From the NCBI GenBank assembly GCA_016302405.1, contig JAEDNR010000008.1:1-44687 (forward strand): 44,687 bases of DNA, given 5' to 3'. This document shows, piece after piece, positions 1-7,675 of the stretch. The stretch comes from Oscillospiraceae bacterium. GTDB taxonomy: Bacteria > Bacillota > Clostridia > Oscillospirales > Oscillospiraceae. Made by a program: the position numbers and the translations under genes. Numbering within the stretch: the stretch's first letter is position 1; each line of letters starts with the position of its first letter. The notes under the pieces are model-generated. The model was not told the DNA's origin, made no database searches, and saw only the letters and a program-made list of their open reading frames with translations.

Positions 1-54
1 ATTCATTTCATTTATTGTGGTGCTATTATAGCATGATTATTTTTTGACACACTG

Positions 55-88
55 AGAACACCCGGAAGGCACGCCTTCCGGGTGTTCT
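55..88. repeat. Strong perfect hairpin near the left edge
   Basis: Two 16-base arms (AGAACACCCGGAAGGC at 55-70 and its exact reverse complement at 73-88) enclose only two bases. No T-run follows on either strand, so it is not a convincing intrinsic terminator by itself. A TTGACA hexamer lies just before it at 44-49, but no matching -10 box is seen. It may be the end of a transcript from outside the window or part of the repeat cluster that follows. Confidence 0.6.
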
Positions 89-127
89 ATGTATGTTGGC
101 GGGAAAGGATTTTCATACTATTTCTCG

Positions 128-316
128 ATAAAATGGTTAAGGCAACACCGCACAATTCGGCAAGAGCCGGTGGCGTGGGATTTTTCCTCAGCCGAAAGTT
201 TGGAAAACAGAGGAATACTTGGTGTATTTCCTGTTTTCCAAACTGCGCGGATGGGGGAAAAGACCCGCCATCCGGCCGCAGACGATTTGTGCGGTGTTGC
301 CTTAATACCATTTTAT
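128..316. repeat. Nested palindromic element, MITE-like, 189 bp
   Basis: The ends are long inverted repeats. The left end (128-155) reads ATAAAATGGT then TAAGGCAACACCGCACAA. The right end (287-316) is its reverse complement with two extra bases. Inside is a second inverted repeat, 197-218 against 224-244, with core AGTTTGGAAAACAG. No convincing coding sequence exists inside; the short open frames across it are by-products of the palindrome. The architecture fits a non-autonomous mobile element or a large structured repeat. No target-site duplication is obvious. Confidence 0.7.
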
Positions 317-431
317 CCTGCGCTTTTTGCGCAGGCCGCCAGTGGCGGCGAGAAATGTATGGACTACGTTTTTTAGCGGCGATGCCGCTGACCGCGAGAC
401 CGCGGTCTCATGAAACGGTATTTAACCGTTT
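317..431. repeat. Run of five short hairpins downstream of cdd
   Basis: Five small inverted repeats sit almost back to back: CCTGCGC/GCGCAGG (317-335), CCGCC/GGCGG (336-348), AGCGGC/GCCGCT (375-389), the 14-bp perfect palindrome GAGACCGCGGTCTC (396-409), and AAACGGT/ACCGTTT (413-431). They lie just past the stop codon of cdd, the last gene of the salvage operon. None is followed by a clear U-tract on the minus strand, so a simple intrinsic terminator is not visible. The run may block 3' exonucleases or be part of the adjacent repeat element. Confidence 0.6.
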
Positions 432-446
432 TATGAAGAACTAGTA

Positions 447-860
447 TCAGTCCTTCATAAATTCCTGCCCGGAAAAGCCATCGGGCAGCAGCTGAGCCAG
501 GGTTCGGGTCTCGTAGTACCCATCGGCACCCACCAGATAGATCAGGAAATCGTCACGGCAGAATTCCCGCATCACCTGGCGGCAGACTCCGCAGGGCGGG
601 AAAATGCCGCTGAGCACCCCGTCCTTACCGCCGCATACCGCAATGGCGGTAAAATCCCGGTGTCCATCGTATACTGCCTTGAAAAAAGCGGTGCGCTCGC
701 CGCAGATAGTGGGGGAATAGGCCGCGTTTTCAATATTGCAGCCGCAGTATACCGATCCGTCGGCGCACAGCAGCGCCGCGCCCACCTTATAGCCGGAGTA
801 GGGCACGTAGGCGTGACCCATAGCCTCCACAGCCATAGCGATCAGTTCTTCCGTTTTCAT
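447..860 (-). CDS. cdd: Cytidine deaminase
   Basis: Deaminates cytidine and deoxycytidine to uridine and deoxyuridine in the cytoplasm, feeding pyrimidine salvage. The 137-residue length is typical of the small tetrameric class. The zinc site is visible: Cys53 with the catalytic Glu55 in CGERTA, then Cys90 and Cys93 in PPCGVC. The N-terminal YVPYSGYKVGAAL stretch is the usual substrate-binding region. The start is supported by AAAGGAG six bases upstream, which lies inside the end of deoB; the gap to deoB is 3 bases, so the two are translationally close. It is the last gene of the minus-strand salvage operon. Confidence 0.96.
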   Translation of the reverse strand: MKTEELIAMAVEAMGHAYVPYSGYKVGAALLCADGSVYCGCNIENAAYSPTICGERTAFFKAVYDGHRDFTAIAVCGGKDGVLSGIFPPCGVCRQVMREFCRDDFLIYLVGADGYYETRTLAQLLPDGFSGQEFMKD

Positions 861-863
861 TGC

Positions 864-2036
864 TTACTCCTTTCCCAGCTCCGCCGCGAAGCTCTTGCCC
901 GGGGTATCGTAGGGCACGCCCAGCATATCCGTCACCGTTGCCGCAATATCGGCAAAGGTGCTTCTGGTTCCCAGATTCACGGAACGGATTCCCTTTCCCA
1001 GCATCAGCAGCGGCACATACTCCCGGGTATGGTCCGTGGTGGCGGTATAGGCCGGATCACAGCCGTGATCGGCGGTGATCATCACCATGTCTTCCTCACC
1101 CAGCAGCGGGAGGAACCGCCCCAGCCAGGCATCAAACTCCGTCAGGGCGTTCGCGTAGCCATCCACGTCCCGCCGGTGGCCGAACTGCATATCAAAGTCC
1201 ACCAGATTCACAAAGCACAGGCCCCGGAAATCTTTCCGGGCATAGTCCATGGTATGGGCCATGCCGTCGGCGTTGCTCTTGTTAAATACATATTCCGTCA
1301 TGCCCCGCCCGGCAAAGATGTCGTGGATTTTTCCCACGGCGATTACATCCAGCCCGGCATCGGTGATGGCATCCAGCATGGTTTTCGCCGGAGGCTCCAG
1401 AGAAAAGTCGTGGCGGTTGGGAGTGCGGGTGAAGCCCGTCTCCGGGGAACCCACATAAGGCCGGGCAATGACTCTTCCCACGCCGTGCTTGCCCTGCAGG
1501 ATGACCCGTGCCTTCCGGCAGGCATCGTACAGTTCCTCCAGGGGGATCCATTCCTCATGGGCCGCCACCTGGAAAACCGAGTCCGCGGAGGTGTATACAA
1601 TCCACTTGCCGGTTTTCAGCTGTTCCGGGCCGTAATCCCGGATCACATCCGTGCCGGAATAGGGCAGATTGCACAGGCAGCCCCGGCCTGTAGCGGCTTC
1701 AAAGGCATCCAGCACCTCTTTCGGGAACCCTTGGGGATAGGTGGGCAGCGGGTTTGGCGAAACGACGCCCGCAATCTCCCAGTGGCCGATAGTGGTGTCC
1801 TTGCCCATGGAGGCTTCTTTCAGCCGGGCAATCGCTCCGGTGGGCGCATCTGTTTTGGGGAGGTAATCCACCCCGTCCAGATTGCCCAGACCGGCAGCAA
1901 GCATATTGGGTACCGAAAACCTGCCGGAGCCTGCGCAGGACCGGAGGGTATTCACCCCCACATCACCGAAGGCTTCGCTGTCCGGCATCTGGCCGATGCC
2001 GCAGGAATCCAGCACGATCAAAAAGATTCGTTTCAT
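864..2036 (-). CDS. deoB: Phosphopentomutase
   Basis: Interconverts (deoxy)ribose 1-phosphate and 5-phosphate, linking nucleoside phosphorolysis to the pentose pathway and to DeoC. The protein has 390 residues, the usual length. Alkaline-phosphatase-fold metal motifs are seen: N-terminal IVLDSCGIG with the metal Asp, central DFDMQFGHRRD, and TADHGCDP followed by TDHTRE. The start at MKRIFLIVLD was chosen because GGAG stands 8 bases before it and family members begin this way; the open frame runs 48 codons further upstream without a good site. It lies 71 bases downstream of the membrane-protein gene and just ahead of cdd. Confidence 0.96.
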   Translation of the reverse strand: MKRIFLIVLDSCGIGQMPDSEAFGDVGVNTLRSCAGSGRFSVPNMLAAGLGNLDGVDYLPKTDAPTGAIARLKEASMGKDTTIGHWEIAGVVSPNPLPTYPQGFPKEVLDAFEAATGRGCLCNLPYSGTDVIRDYGPEQLKTGKWIVYTSADSVFQVAAHEEWIPLEELYDACRKARVILQGKHGVGRVIARPYVGSPETGFTRTPNRHDFSLEPPAKTMLDAITDAGLDVIAVGKIHDIFAGRGMTEYVFNKSNADGMAHTMDYARKDFRGLCFVNLVDFDMQFGHRRDVDGYANALTEFDAWLGRFLPLLGEEDMVMITADHGCDPAYTATTDHTREYVPLLMLGKGIRSVNLGTRSTFADIAATVTDMLGVPYDTPGKSFAAELGKE

Positions 2037-2107
2037 AGTGTGCTCCTTACAAAAAACTGCTCCATTTTCTTCCAAGGCATGCAGCATTCCCCGCTGCTCA
2101 AACGTAT

Positions 2108-2587
2108 CTAAATTAGAAACAGGACATCCTTTAACTGTTCTTTCAAAACAGCCTCCGTGCCGGTGGACCAGTCCAGCCAAAGGGATCTTCCCGCAAGCAG
2201 GTTGATTTTCAGCCGGTACAGGTCGCAGTCATGGCCCCGGAGAATGATCTCCCGGGTGGTCCCGGTGACGGAGCGGATGTTCTCCGCAGGAATCCTGCGC
2301 AGCACCAGCTTTCCCAGGCACAGCCGTATCTCCCTGGGACTGACCCAGACCTTTTCAAAGGGTGTCAGAAGAAAAGCGATTCCAATCAGGCACACCGCCC
2401 CAAACGCCAGCGCCATCAGCATGGTGCAGAGCGTGAGAAGCCAGCCCTCCGAGGGCTTCGTCGCCAGGATCATATTGAAAGTCAGAAAGCCGCCCATTCC
2501 CGCCAAGGGAATCCCCAGCCCGATGGGCTGGCCCAACAGCCGGGCCCTGGAAACCTTCCGCCAGGAATGGTCAACCATATCGCCCAT
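2108..2587 (-). CDS. Small membrane protein with a PH-like C-terminal domain
   Basis: The function is not recognised. The 159-residue product has two hydrophobic segments (about residues 20-42 and 50-75) separated by a short loop. A soluble part of about 80 residues follows, rich in beta-strand pattern (VWVSPREIRLCLGKLVLRRI, then YRLKINLLAGRSLWLDW). This layout resembles the bacterial PH or YdbT-like membrane proteins, but that is an inference from shape. It sits between deoD and deoB with only 3 bases after the deoD stop, so it is almost certainly co-transcribed with the salvage genes. The ribosome-binding site is weak (GGAG 12 bases upstream, inside the deoD end), so translation may be coupled. 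Confidence 0.75.
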   Translation of the reverse strand: MGDMVDHSWRKVSRARLLGQPIGLGIPLAGMGGFLTFNMILATKPSEGWLLTLCTMLMALAFGAVCLIGIAFLLTPFEKVWVSPREIRLCLGKLVLRRIPAENIRSVTGTTREIILRGHDCDLYRLKINLLAGRSLWLDWSTGTEAVLKEQLKDVLFLI

Positions 2588-2590
2588 AGC

Positions 2591-3337
2591 TTACTTATTC
2601 TCCATGGCCGCGGCCACATCCAGGGCCACCTTCATCATGGTGGTGAAGGATTCCTGCCGCTGCTGGGAGGTAGTCTCCTCTCCGGTGAGGATATGGTCGG
2701 AGATGGTGCAGATGCACAGTCCCCGCTTGCCGTACCGGGCAGCGTTCATATACAGGGCGGCAGCCTCCATTTCCAGGGCCATGACCCCCATCTTCCGCAG
2801 GCCGTACACGCTGTCTAAGCCCTGGGGGACCCCCTCGTGGTCGCCGTAGAACACATCAGAGGAATTCACGTTGCCTACATGGTACCTGGCACCGTTTTCC
2901 TCCGCCGCCTTGACCGCTTCTTTGAGCAGCTCCCAGGAGGCAATAGGGGCAAAGGTGCCGGGAAGATGGAACTGGGAAGCCCAGTTGGAATCCGTGCAGG
3001 CGCCCTGGGCGATCACCAGGTCGTAAAGATGGATATGCTCCTGAATGGACCCGGCGGATCCCACCCGGATGATGTTCTCCACACCGTAGCCGGTGAACAG
3101 CTCATGGGAATAGATGCCGATGGCGGGCATACCCATGCCGGAGGCCATAACAGACACCCGGACGCCCTTATAGAAGCCGGTATAGCCCTGAACGCCCCGG
3201 ACATTATTTACAAGCACCGGATTTTCCAGGAAATTCTCCGCGATAAATTTGGAACGCAAAGGGTCGCCGGGCATCAGGACGGTCTTGCCGAAGTCTCCCG
3301 GCGCAGCGGCGATATGTGGAGTAGGGGTAATAAGCAT
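2591..3337 (-). CDS. deoD: Purine nucleoside phosphorylase, DeoD type
   Basis: Phosphorolyses purine (deoxy)ribonucleosides to free base and (deoxy)ribose 1-phosphate. The sequence matches the hexameric DeoD family: TPHIAA near the N-terminus, the phosphate loop MPGDPLRSKFIAENFL, VRGVQGYTG, GSAGSI, and the nucleoside-binding EMEAAALY. Two ATGs are possible; the one at 3337 is preferred because AAAGGAG is 8 bases upstream, whereas it would be only 2 bases from the ATG at 3343. This gives 248 residues, slightly longer than the usual 233-240. It lies between deoC and the membrane-protein gene. A second, unrelated-class phosphorylase (punA) is nearby at 6794. Confidence 0.95.
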   Translation of the reverse strand: MLITPTPHIAAAPGDFGKTVLMPGDPLRSKFIAENFLENPVLVNNVRGVQGYTGFYKGVRVSVMASGMGMPAIGIYSHELFTGYGVENIIRVGSAGSIQEHIHLYDLVIAQGACTDSNWASQFHLPGTFAPIASWELLKEAVKAAEENGARYHVGNVNSSDVFYGDHEGVPQGLDSVYGLRKMGVMALEMEAAALYMNAARYGKRGLCICTISDHILTGEETTSQQRQESFTTMMKVALDVAAAMENK

Positions 3338-3350
3338 TTTCATTTCTCCT

Positions 3351-4004
3351 TTATTCCATTGCTTTCGCAAGCTTGACAATCCGGGAGGTTCCCAAGCGGG
3401 AGGCGCCCAGCTCGATGAATTTTTCCGCGTCTTCCAGGCTGGAAATACCCCCGGCAGCCTTGATCTTTACATGAGGGGAAACATGGGCCGCAAACAGCTC
3501 CACATCATGGAAAGTGGCGCCGGCCTTGGAAAAGCCGGTGGAGGTTTTGATATACTCCGCGCCGGAGTCGGAAACGCACTTGCACAGGACAATCTTTTCT
3601 TCATCTGTGAGCAGGCACGTTTCGATGATGACCTTCAGGAGCTTTCCGCCGCAGGCAGCCTTCACCGCGGCAATTTCTTCAGTAATGGCATCCCATTTTT
3701 GTTCCTTGGCCCAGCCGATGTTAATGACCATATCCACCTCATCGGCACCGTTATCCACCGCGTCGGAGGCCATAAAGCATTTGGCCTTCGTGGTATCGTA
3801 GCCGTTGGGGAAGCCGATGACCGTGCAGATGGGAAGCGTATCCCCCACATATTCCTTCGCCTGCTTCACAAAGGATGCCGGGATGCACACGGAAGCCGTG
3901 TGGTACTTCATTCCGTCGTCACAGACCGCCCGGATCTCATCCCAGGTAGCCGTCTGGCTCAGCAGGGTATGGTCGCATTTTTTTAGGATTTCCGAAATAT
4001 CCAT
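3351..4004 (-). CDS. deoC: Deoxyribose-phosphate aldolase
   Basis: Cleaves 2-deoxyribose 5-phosphate to glyceraldehyde 3-phosphate and acetaldehyde, the last step of deoxynucleoside catabolism. It is a class I aldolase TIM barrel of 217 residues. The Schiff-base lysine is Lys153 in YIKTSTGF, the proton-relay lysine is Lys182 in KIKAAGGI, and the conserved aspartate is Asp91 in DEVDMV. The start is supported by AAGGAGAG just upstream, overlapping the stop of tdk. Together with DeoD and DeoB it completes a route from deoxynucleosides to central metabolism. Confidence 0.97.
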   Translation of the reverse strand: MDISEILKKCDHTLLSQTATWDEIRAVCDDGMKYHTASVCIPASFVKQAKEYVGDTLPICTVIGFPNGYDTTKAKCFMASDAVDNGADEVDMVINIGWAKEQKWDAITEEIAAVKAACGGKLLKVIIETCLLTDEEKIVLCKCVSDSGAEYIKTSTGFSKAGATFHDVELFAAHVSPHVKIKAAGGISSLEDAEKFIELGASRLGTSRIVKLAKAME

Positions 4005-4015
4005 ATAAACTCTCC

Positions 4016-4630
4016 TTACTTTGATTTATTCTGACCGTGGAGCCGGATGACCCGGTGCTCCCGGATACCGCGCATATAACATTTGTGGCACATGGCGATA
4101 TAGCTGTCATTGCCCCCCAGGACCACCTGGGCGCCCTCGGTGACAATGTGGCCGCTGCTGTCGATCCGGGCGTTTACCGTGGCCTTTGCCCCGCAGTCGC
4201 AGATGGTCTTGATCTCCAGAATGCTGTCCGCAACCTCCATCAGCCGACGACTGCCGGGAAACAGCTTTGTCTGGAAGTCCGTGCGCAGGCCGAAGCACAT
4301 CACCGGCAGATTGTAGGCGTCCACGATCTCCCGGAGCTGGTCGATCTGCTCGCTGGTGAAGAACTGGCACTCGTCCACAATAATCACATCCACCTGTCCC
4401 AGCTTCTCCGTCTCAAACCGGCGGAAAATATCCGTTTCCGGTGAGATGATGTCCGCCGAGGCTTCCAGGCCGATACGACTGCGCAGAATCTGCACCCCGT
4501 CCCGATCATCGGCGCTGGGCTTCAGAAGCCAGACACTCAGATCATTTTCCTCATAATTATATTTGGTGATCAGCGCCTGTGCCGTTTTGCTGGAACCCAT
4601 GGCACCGTATTTGAAATAGAGCTTTGCCAT
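4016..4630 (-). CDS. tdk: Thymidine kinase
   Basis: Phosphorylates thymidine to dTMP with ATP. This is the type II (bacterial/cytosolic) family: an ATP P-loop GAMGSSKT at residues 9-16, the Walker-B-like DECQFF, and a zinc site formed by CDC near residue 152 and CHKC near the C-terminus. At 204 residues it has the typical length. The start at MAKLYF was taken because GGAGG lies 9 bases upstream; the open frame continues upstream without support. It is the first gene of the minus-strand salvage operon and directly follows the promoter at 4656-4684. Confidence 0.97.
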   Translation of the reverse strand: MAKLYFKYGAMGSSKTAQALITKYNYEENDLSVWLLKPSADDRDGVQILRSRIGLEASADIISPETDIFRRFETEKLGQVDVIIVDECQFFTSEQIDQLREIVDAYNLPVMCFGLRTDFQTKLFPGSRRLMEVADSILEIKTICDCGAKATVNARIDSSGHIVTEGAQVVLGGNDSYIAMCHKCYMRGIREHRVIRLHGQNKSK

Positions 4631-4655
4631 TGGCCTATCCCTCCGTTCTCCCCTC

Positions 4656-4684
4656 ATTATACAGAAAGCGGCAGGAATTTGCAA
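4656..4684 (-). promoter_or_regulatory. Promoter of the tdk-cdd salvage operon
   Basis: Read on the minus strand, TTGCAA (679-684 of the 4-kb block) and TATAAT (656-661) are separated by 17 bases. They lie 25 bases before the tdk start codon. No operator for a known deo repressor was recognised. Confidence 0.75.
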
Positions 4685-4774
4685 CCCTTTTTCAGCAAAC
4701 CTCACAATACCGGGCACCGACGCAGGCAAGCAGGTGTTCCCGTCTATCCCCAGGGCAGCGTCCCAAAGGTGCCC

Positions 4775-4803
4775 TTGCAAAAACGTACTGTTTCTGCTAT
4801 ACT
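4775..4803 (+). promoter_or_regulatory. Promoter of the DUF4349 transcription unit
   Basis: TTGCAA and TATACT are separated by 17 bases, with TCTGC directly before the -10 box. It lies about 80 bases ahead of the lipoprotein start and diverges from the tdk promoter about 90 bases away. Confidence 0.7.
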
Positions 4804-4883
4804 AAATTATATAGATAGCAGTGACAAATATCAGGAACCTTTTCAGATCTGAAATCTAAAGGCAACAAAATGGAGGTATGAAA

Positions 4884-5873
4884 ATGTCTATTCGAAAAAC
4901 CGGAACCATCCTTCTCCTGACCGCGCTGCTGCTGTCCATACTGTCCGGCTGCGGCAGTAATAGCTACAAAGCAGCAAGCTCTGCCATGGGAAACTACGAG
5001 TACGCGGATGCTGTGGCGGAAACCATGGCCGCTTCCCGGGATTTTGAGGTAGGTGTGGCCGAGGAGGACAGCGACTCCGGGGCAGAAAACACGGCTGATA
5101 CTCTCCCGGAGAACCGGAAATGGGTCATCACCATGAACATCGACACGGAGACCGAGGACATGGACGCAGCGCTCAGCTCTCTGAACCAACAAATCCGGGA
5201 ACTGAACGGTTACATCCAGGAGCAGAACATCCGCAACGGAAGTTCCTACTCTTCCAGCCGCTACCGCAGCGCCAGTCTTACCGTCCGCATTCCGGCGGAG
5301 CAGCTGGACACCTTTACAGGCAGTCTCACGGAATTTACCAATGTGGTGTCCTCCAGCCGCAGCGCGGAGGATATTACCCTTTCCTATGTGGACACCGAAA
5401 CCCGGATCACCGCCCTGGAAACCGAGCGGGACCGGCTCCTGGAGCTCATGGAGCAGGCAGAAACCATGTCGGACCTGCTGGAAATTGAGAGCCGCCTCAC
5501 CGATGTAAACTATGAGCTGGAGCGCTATGGCTCCCGGCTGCGGACCATGGACAATCAGGTCAGCTACGCCACCATCTATCTGTCCGTCCGGGAGGTCAAA
5601 GAGTACACCCCGGTGGCAGAGCAGACCCTTTGGGAGAAAATTTCCTCCGGCTTCCTGGACAGCCTGAAGGGGCTTGGAACCGGCATTGTGAATTTCTTTG
5701 CCTGGATCGTCATTAAGCTGCCCTACCTGGTGGTTTACGGCCTGATCCTGTGGGGCCTGGGAATCCTCATCCGCCGGTGGCGCAGACGCAGGGCTGCCAG
5801 GAAAGCTGTCAAAAAGGCAAACAACACACCAACCAAAGCTCCTGACGATTCTGATAAGGAGAACAATTCATAA
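4884..5873 (+). CDS. DUF4349 lipoprotein
   Basis: The molecular role is unknown. A lipoprotein signal opens the 329-residue protein: a basic start, a Leu-rich core and the lipobox LSGC. The central part has the features of the DUF4349 family: a beta region starting KWVITMNIDTETEDMD, a predicted coiled coil around ETRITALETERDRLLELMEQAETM, and the conserved stretch QVSYATIYLSVRE. A membrane segment follows near the C-terminus (FAWIVIKLPYLVVYGLILWGLGILI), ending in an Arg-rich cytoplasmic tail. The second ATG was chosen because GGAGG is 7 bases away, against 1 base for the ATG at 4878. It heads a unit with the DUF362 and punA genes. Confidence 0.9.
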   Translation: MSIRKTGTILLLTALLLSILSGCGSNSYKAASSAMGNYEYADAVAETMAASRDFEVGVAEEDSDSGAENTADTLPENRKWVITMNIDTETEDMDAALSSLNQQIRELNGYIQEQNIRNGSSYSSSRYRSASLTVRIPAEQLDTFTGSLTEFTNVVSSSRSAEDITLSYVDTETRITALETERDRLLELMEQAETMSDLLEIESRLTDVNYELERYGSRLRTMDNQVSYATIYLSVREVKEYTPVAEQTLWEKISSGFLDSLKGLGTGIVNFFAWIVIKLPYLVVYGLILWGLGILIRRWRRRRAARKAVKKANNTPTKAPDDSDKENNS

Positions 5874-5888
5874 AGGAGGCATTCTTTC

Positions 5889-6755
5889 ATGGGCGCAAAG
5901 GTATATTTTTCACGGACCATCACACCGGAAAAGGTGGTGCAGCTTTATGAGCTGTCTGGAAAGAAACTGACCGGGAATGTGGCAATCAAGCTGCACTCCG
6001 GGGAGAAAGGCAATCAGAACTTTCTCCGGCCGGAATTCTGGAAGCCCGTCATCGAGCATGTGGGCGGCACCGTTGTGGAGTGCAACACCGCCTACGACGG
6101 GGAGCGGGACACCACCGACAAGCACCTCCGGCTTCTCATGGAGCACGGCTGGAGCCGCAGCTTTCCCGTGGATTTGCTGGACGCCCAAGGCCCCGATCTG
6201 GTCCTGCCCATCCCGAACGGAAAGATTATCAAAGAGAACCATGTGGGCAAGGATCTTAAAAACTATGATTCCATGCTGGTGCTGTCCCACTTTAAGGGGC
6301 ACCCCATGGGCGGCTTCGGCGGCGCGCTGAAGCAGCTGTCCATCGGCGTGGCTTCCTCCTACGGAAAAGCCCTGATCCACGGTGCCGGAGACCCGGCAGA
6401 GATCTGGACCGCGGACCACGATTCCTTCCTGGAAGCCATGGCGGACGCCGCCGGTTCCGTTGTAAAATTTTTCGGAGGCAGACTCCTGTATGTGAACGTA
6501 ATGAAGAACATGAGCGTGGACTGCGACTGCTGCTCCATTGCCGAGGATCCCTGCATGGCGGACATTGGCATTCTCGTTTCCACGGACCCCATTGCCATCG
6601 ACCAGGCTTGCCTGGATCTGGTGTACGCAAGCAAGGATCCGGGCCGTGACCATCTGCTGGAACGAATCGAAAGCCGCCATGGCGTTCACACCGTGGAAGC
6701 TGCCGCCGCCCTGGGCTACGGCAGCCGGGAATACACTTTGGTGGAAGTGGATTGA
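5889..6755 (+). CDS. DUF362 family protein
   Basis: DUF362 proteins are often fused to or linked with iron-sulfur ferredoxin domains, but their reaction is not established. This 288-residue copy has the family core: VAIKLHSGEKGNQNFLRPEF, the LSHFKGHPMGGFGGALKQLSIG stretch, and the C-terminal STDPIAIDQACLDLV. A small cysteine cluster, VDCDCCSIAEDPC, lies near residue 205 and could bind a metal or cluster; no separate 2x[4Fe-4S] ferredoxin domain follows. AAAGGAGG stands about 9 bases before the start. The gap to the lipoprotein gene is 15 bases and to punA 38 bases, consistent with one transcript. Confidence 0.9.
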   Translation: MGAKVYFSRTITPEKVVQLYELSGKKLTGNVAIKLHSGEKGNQNFLRPEFWKPVIEHVGGTVVECNTAYDGERDTTDKHLRLLMEHGWSRSFPVDLLDAQGPDLVLPIPNGKIIKENHVGKDLKNYDSMLVLSHFKGHPMGGFGGALKQLSIGVASSYGKALIHGAGDPAEIWTADHDSFLEAMADAAGSVVKFFGGRLLYVNVMKNMSVDCDCCSIAEDPCMADIGILVSTDPIAIDQACLDLVYASKDPGRDHLLERIESRHGVHTVEAAAALGYGSREYTLVEVD

Positions 6756-6793
6756 CCGCTCCCCGCCAACAAACACACCGGGAGGAATGTGAC

Positions 6794-7627
6794 ATGTCCC
6801 AAGCATACGCGCTTTTGGAAAAATGGGTCCGCGCCGTCCGGGAAGTGACGGACTTCACCCCGGAGATCGGCATTGTCCTGGGCTCCGGGCTGGGTGATTT
6901 CGCCCGGCTGGTGGACAGGAAAGCGGAGGTTTCCTATGACTCCCTGCCCGGTTTCCCCGTATCCACCGTGGCAGGCCACGCCGGAAAGCTGATCTTCGGT
7001 TACGTCCGCTCCGTCCCGGTGGTGGTCATGCAGGGCCGTGTTCACTATTATGAGGGCTATTCCATGGAACAGGTGGTGGCCCCCATCCGGCTGATGGGAC
7101 TGCTGGGGGCAAAGAAGCTTCTGCTGACCAACGCCGCAGGGGGTGTGAACACGAGCTTCACCCCCGGGGATCTGATGCTCATTACGGATCATATCTCCGC
7201 CTTTGTCCCCAGTCCCCTCCGGGGAGAAAATCCCCAGGAGCTTGGCCCCCGGTTCCCGGATATGAGCCGGGTCTATGACAAGGAAATGGGCCGGGCGGTG
7301 CTTACCGCCGGGGAAAAACTGGGGGAGTCACTTCAGCAGGGTGTGTACCTGCAGTGGCAGGGACCGAATTACGAGACCCCAGCGGAGATCCGGATGTTCC
7401 GCACTTTGGGCGCCGACGCGGTGGGCATGAGCACCGTCTGCGAGGCCATTGCCGCCCGGCATATGGGTCTGCGGGTGTGCGCCATTTCCTGCATTACCAA
7501 TATGGCCTGCGGCATTCTCCCCCAGCCTCTCAGCCACGAGGAGGTCCAGCAGACCGCGAACAGGGTCAAGGACAAATTCCAGGCCCTGGTCCTGGAGAGC
7601 CTGGAAAGCTTCCATCATCTTCCCTGA
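6794..7627 (+). CDS. punA: Purine nucleoside phosphorylase, PNP/MTAP family
   Basis: Phosphorolyses inosine and guanosine type nucleosides. It belongs to the trimeric class, unlike DeoD. Motifs in order: the phosphate-binding GSGLGDF, AGHAGK, GRVHYYEGY, TNAAGGVN, QGPNYETPAEIR, GADAVGMSTVCEA, and the base-pocket ITNMACG. The 277-residue length is normal. The start was set at MSQAYALLEK because GGAGG is 8 bases upstream; the frame upstream runs into the DUF362 end. Having both PNP classes within 4 kb suggests complementary base specificity. A terminator follows directly. Confidence 0.95.
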   Translation: MSQAYALLEKWVRAVREVTDFTPEIGIVLGSGLGDFARLVDRKAEVSYDSLPGFPVSTVAGHAGKLIFGYVRSVPVVVMQGRVHYYEGYSMEQVVAPIRLMGLLGAKKLLLTNAAGGVNTSFTPGDLMLITDHISAFVPSPLRGENPQELGPRFPDMSRVYDKEMGRAVLTAGEKLGESLQQGVYLQWQGPNYETPAEIRMFRTLGADAVGMSTVCEAIAARHMGLRVCAISCITNMACGILPQPLSHEEVQQTANRVKDKFQALVLESLESFHHLP

Positions 7628-7635
7628 TGATCCCA

Positions 7636-7667
7636 AAAAGAGATCCGCAACGCGGGTCTCTTTTTTA
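7636..7667. terminator. Bidirectional terminator between punA and the carboxypeptidase
   Basis: The stem GAGATCCGC/GCGGGTCTC (7640-7660, one wobble pair) has loop AAC. It is followed by six T on the plus strand and preceded by an A-run that serves the minus strand. Confidence 0.85.
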
Positions 7668-7675
7668 TATGCGGT

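Noticed and set aside
82..444. Short open frames across 82-444 on both strands
   Set aside because: They run through palindromic repeats, have no ribosome-binding site and no family resemblance.
447..4630. DeoR-type operator for the salvage operon
   Set aside because: No palindrome was found in or next to the tdk promoter that would support one.
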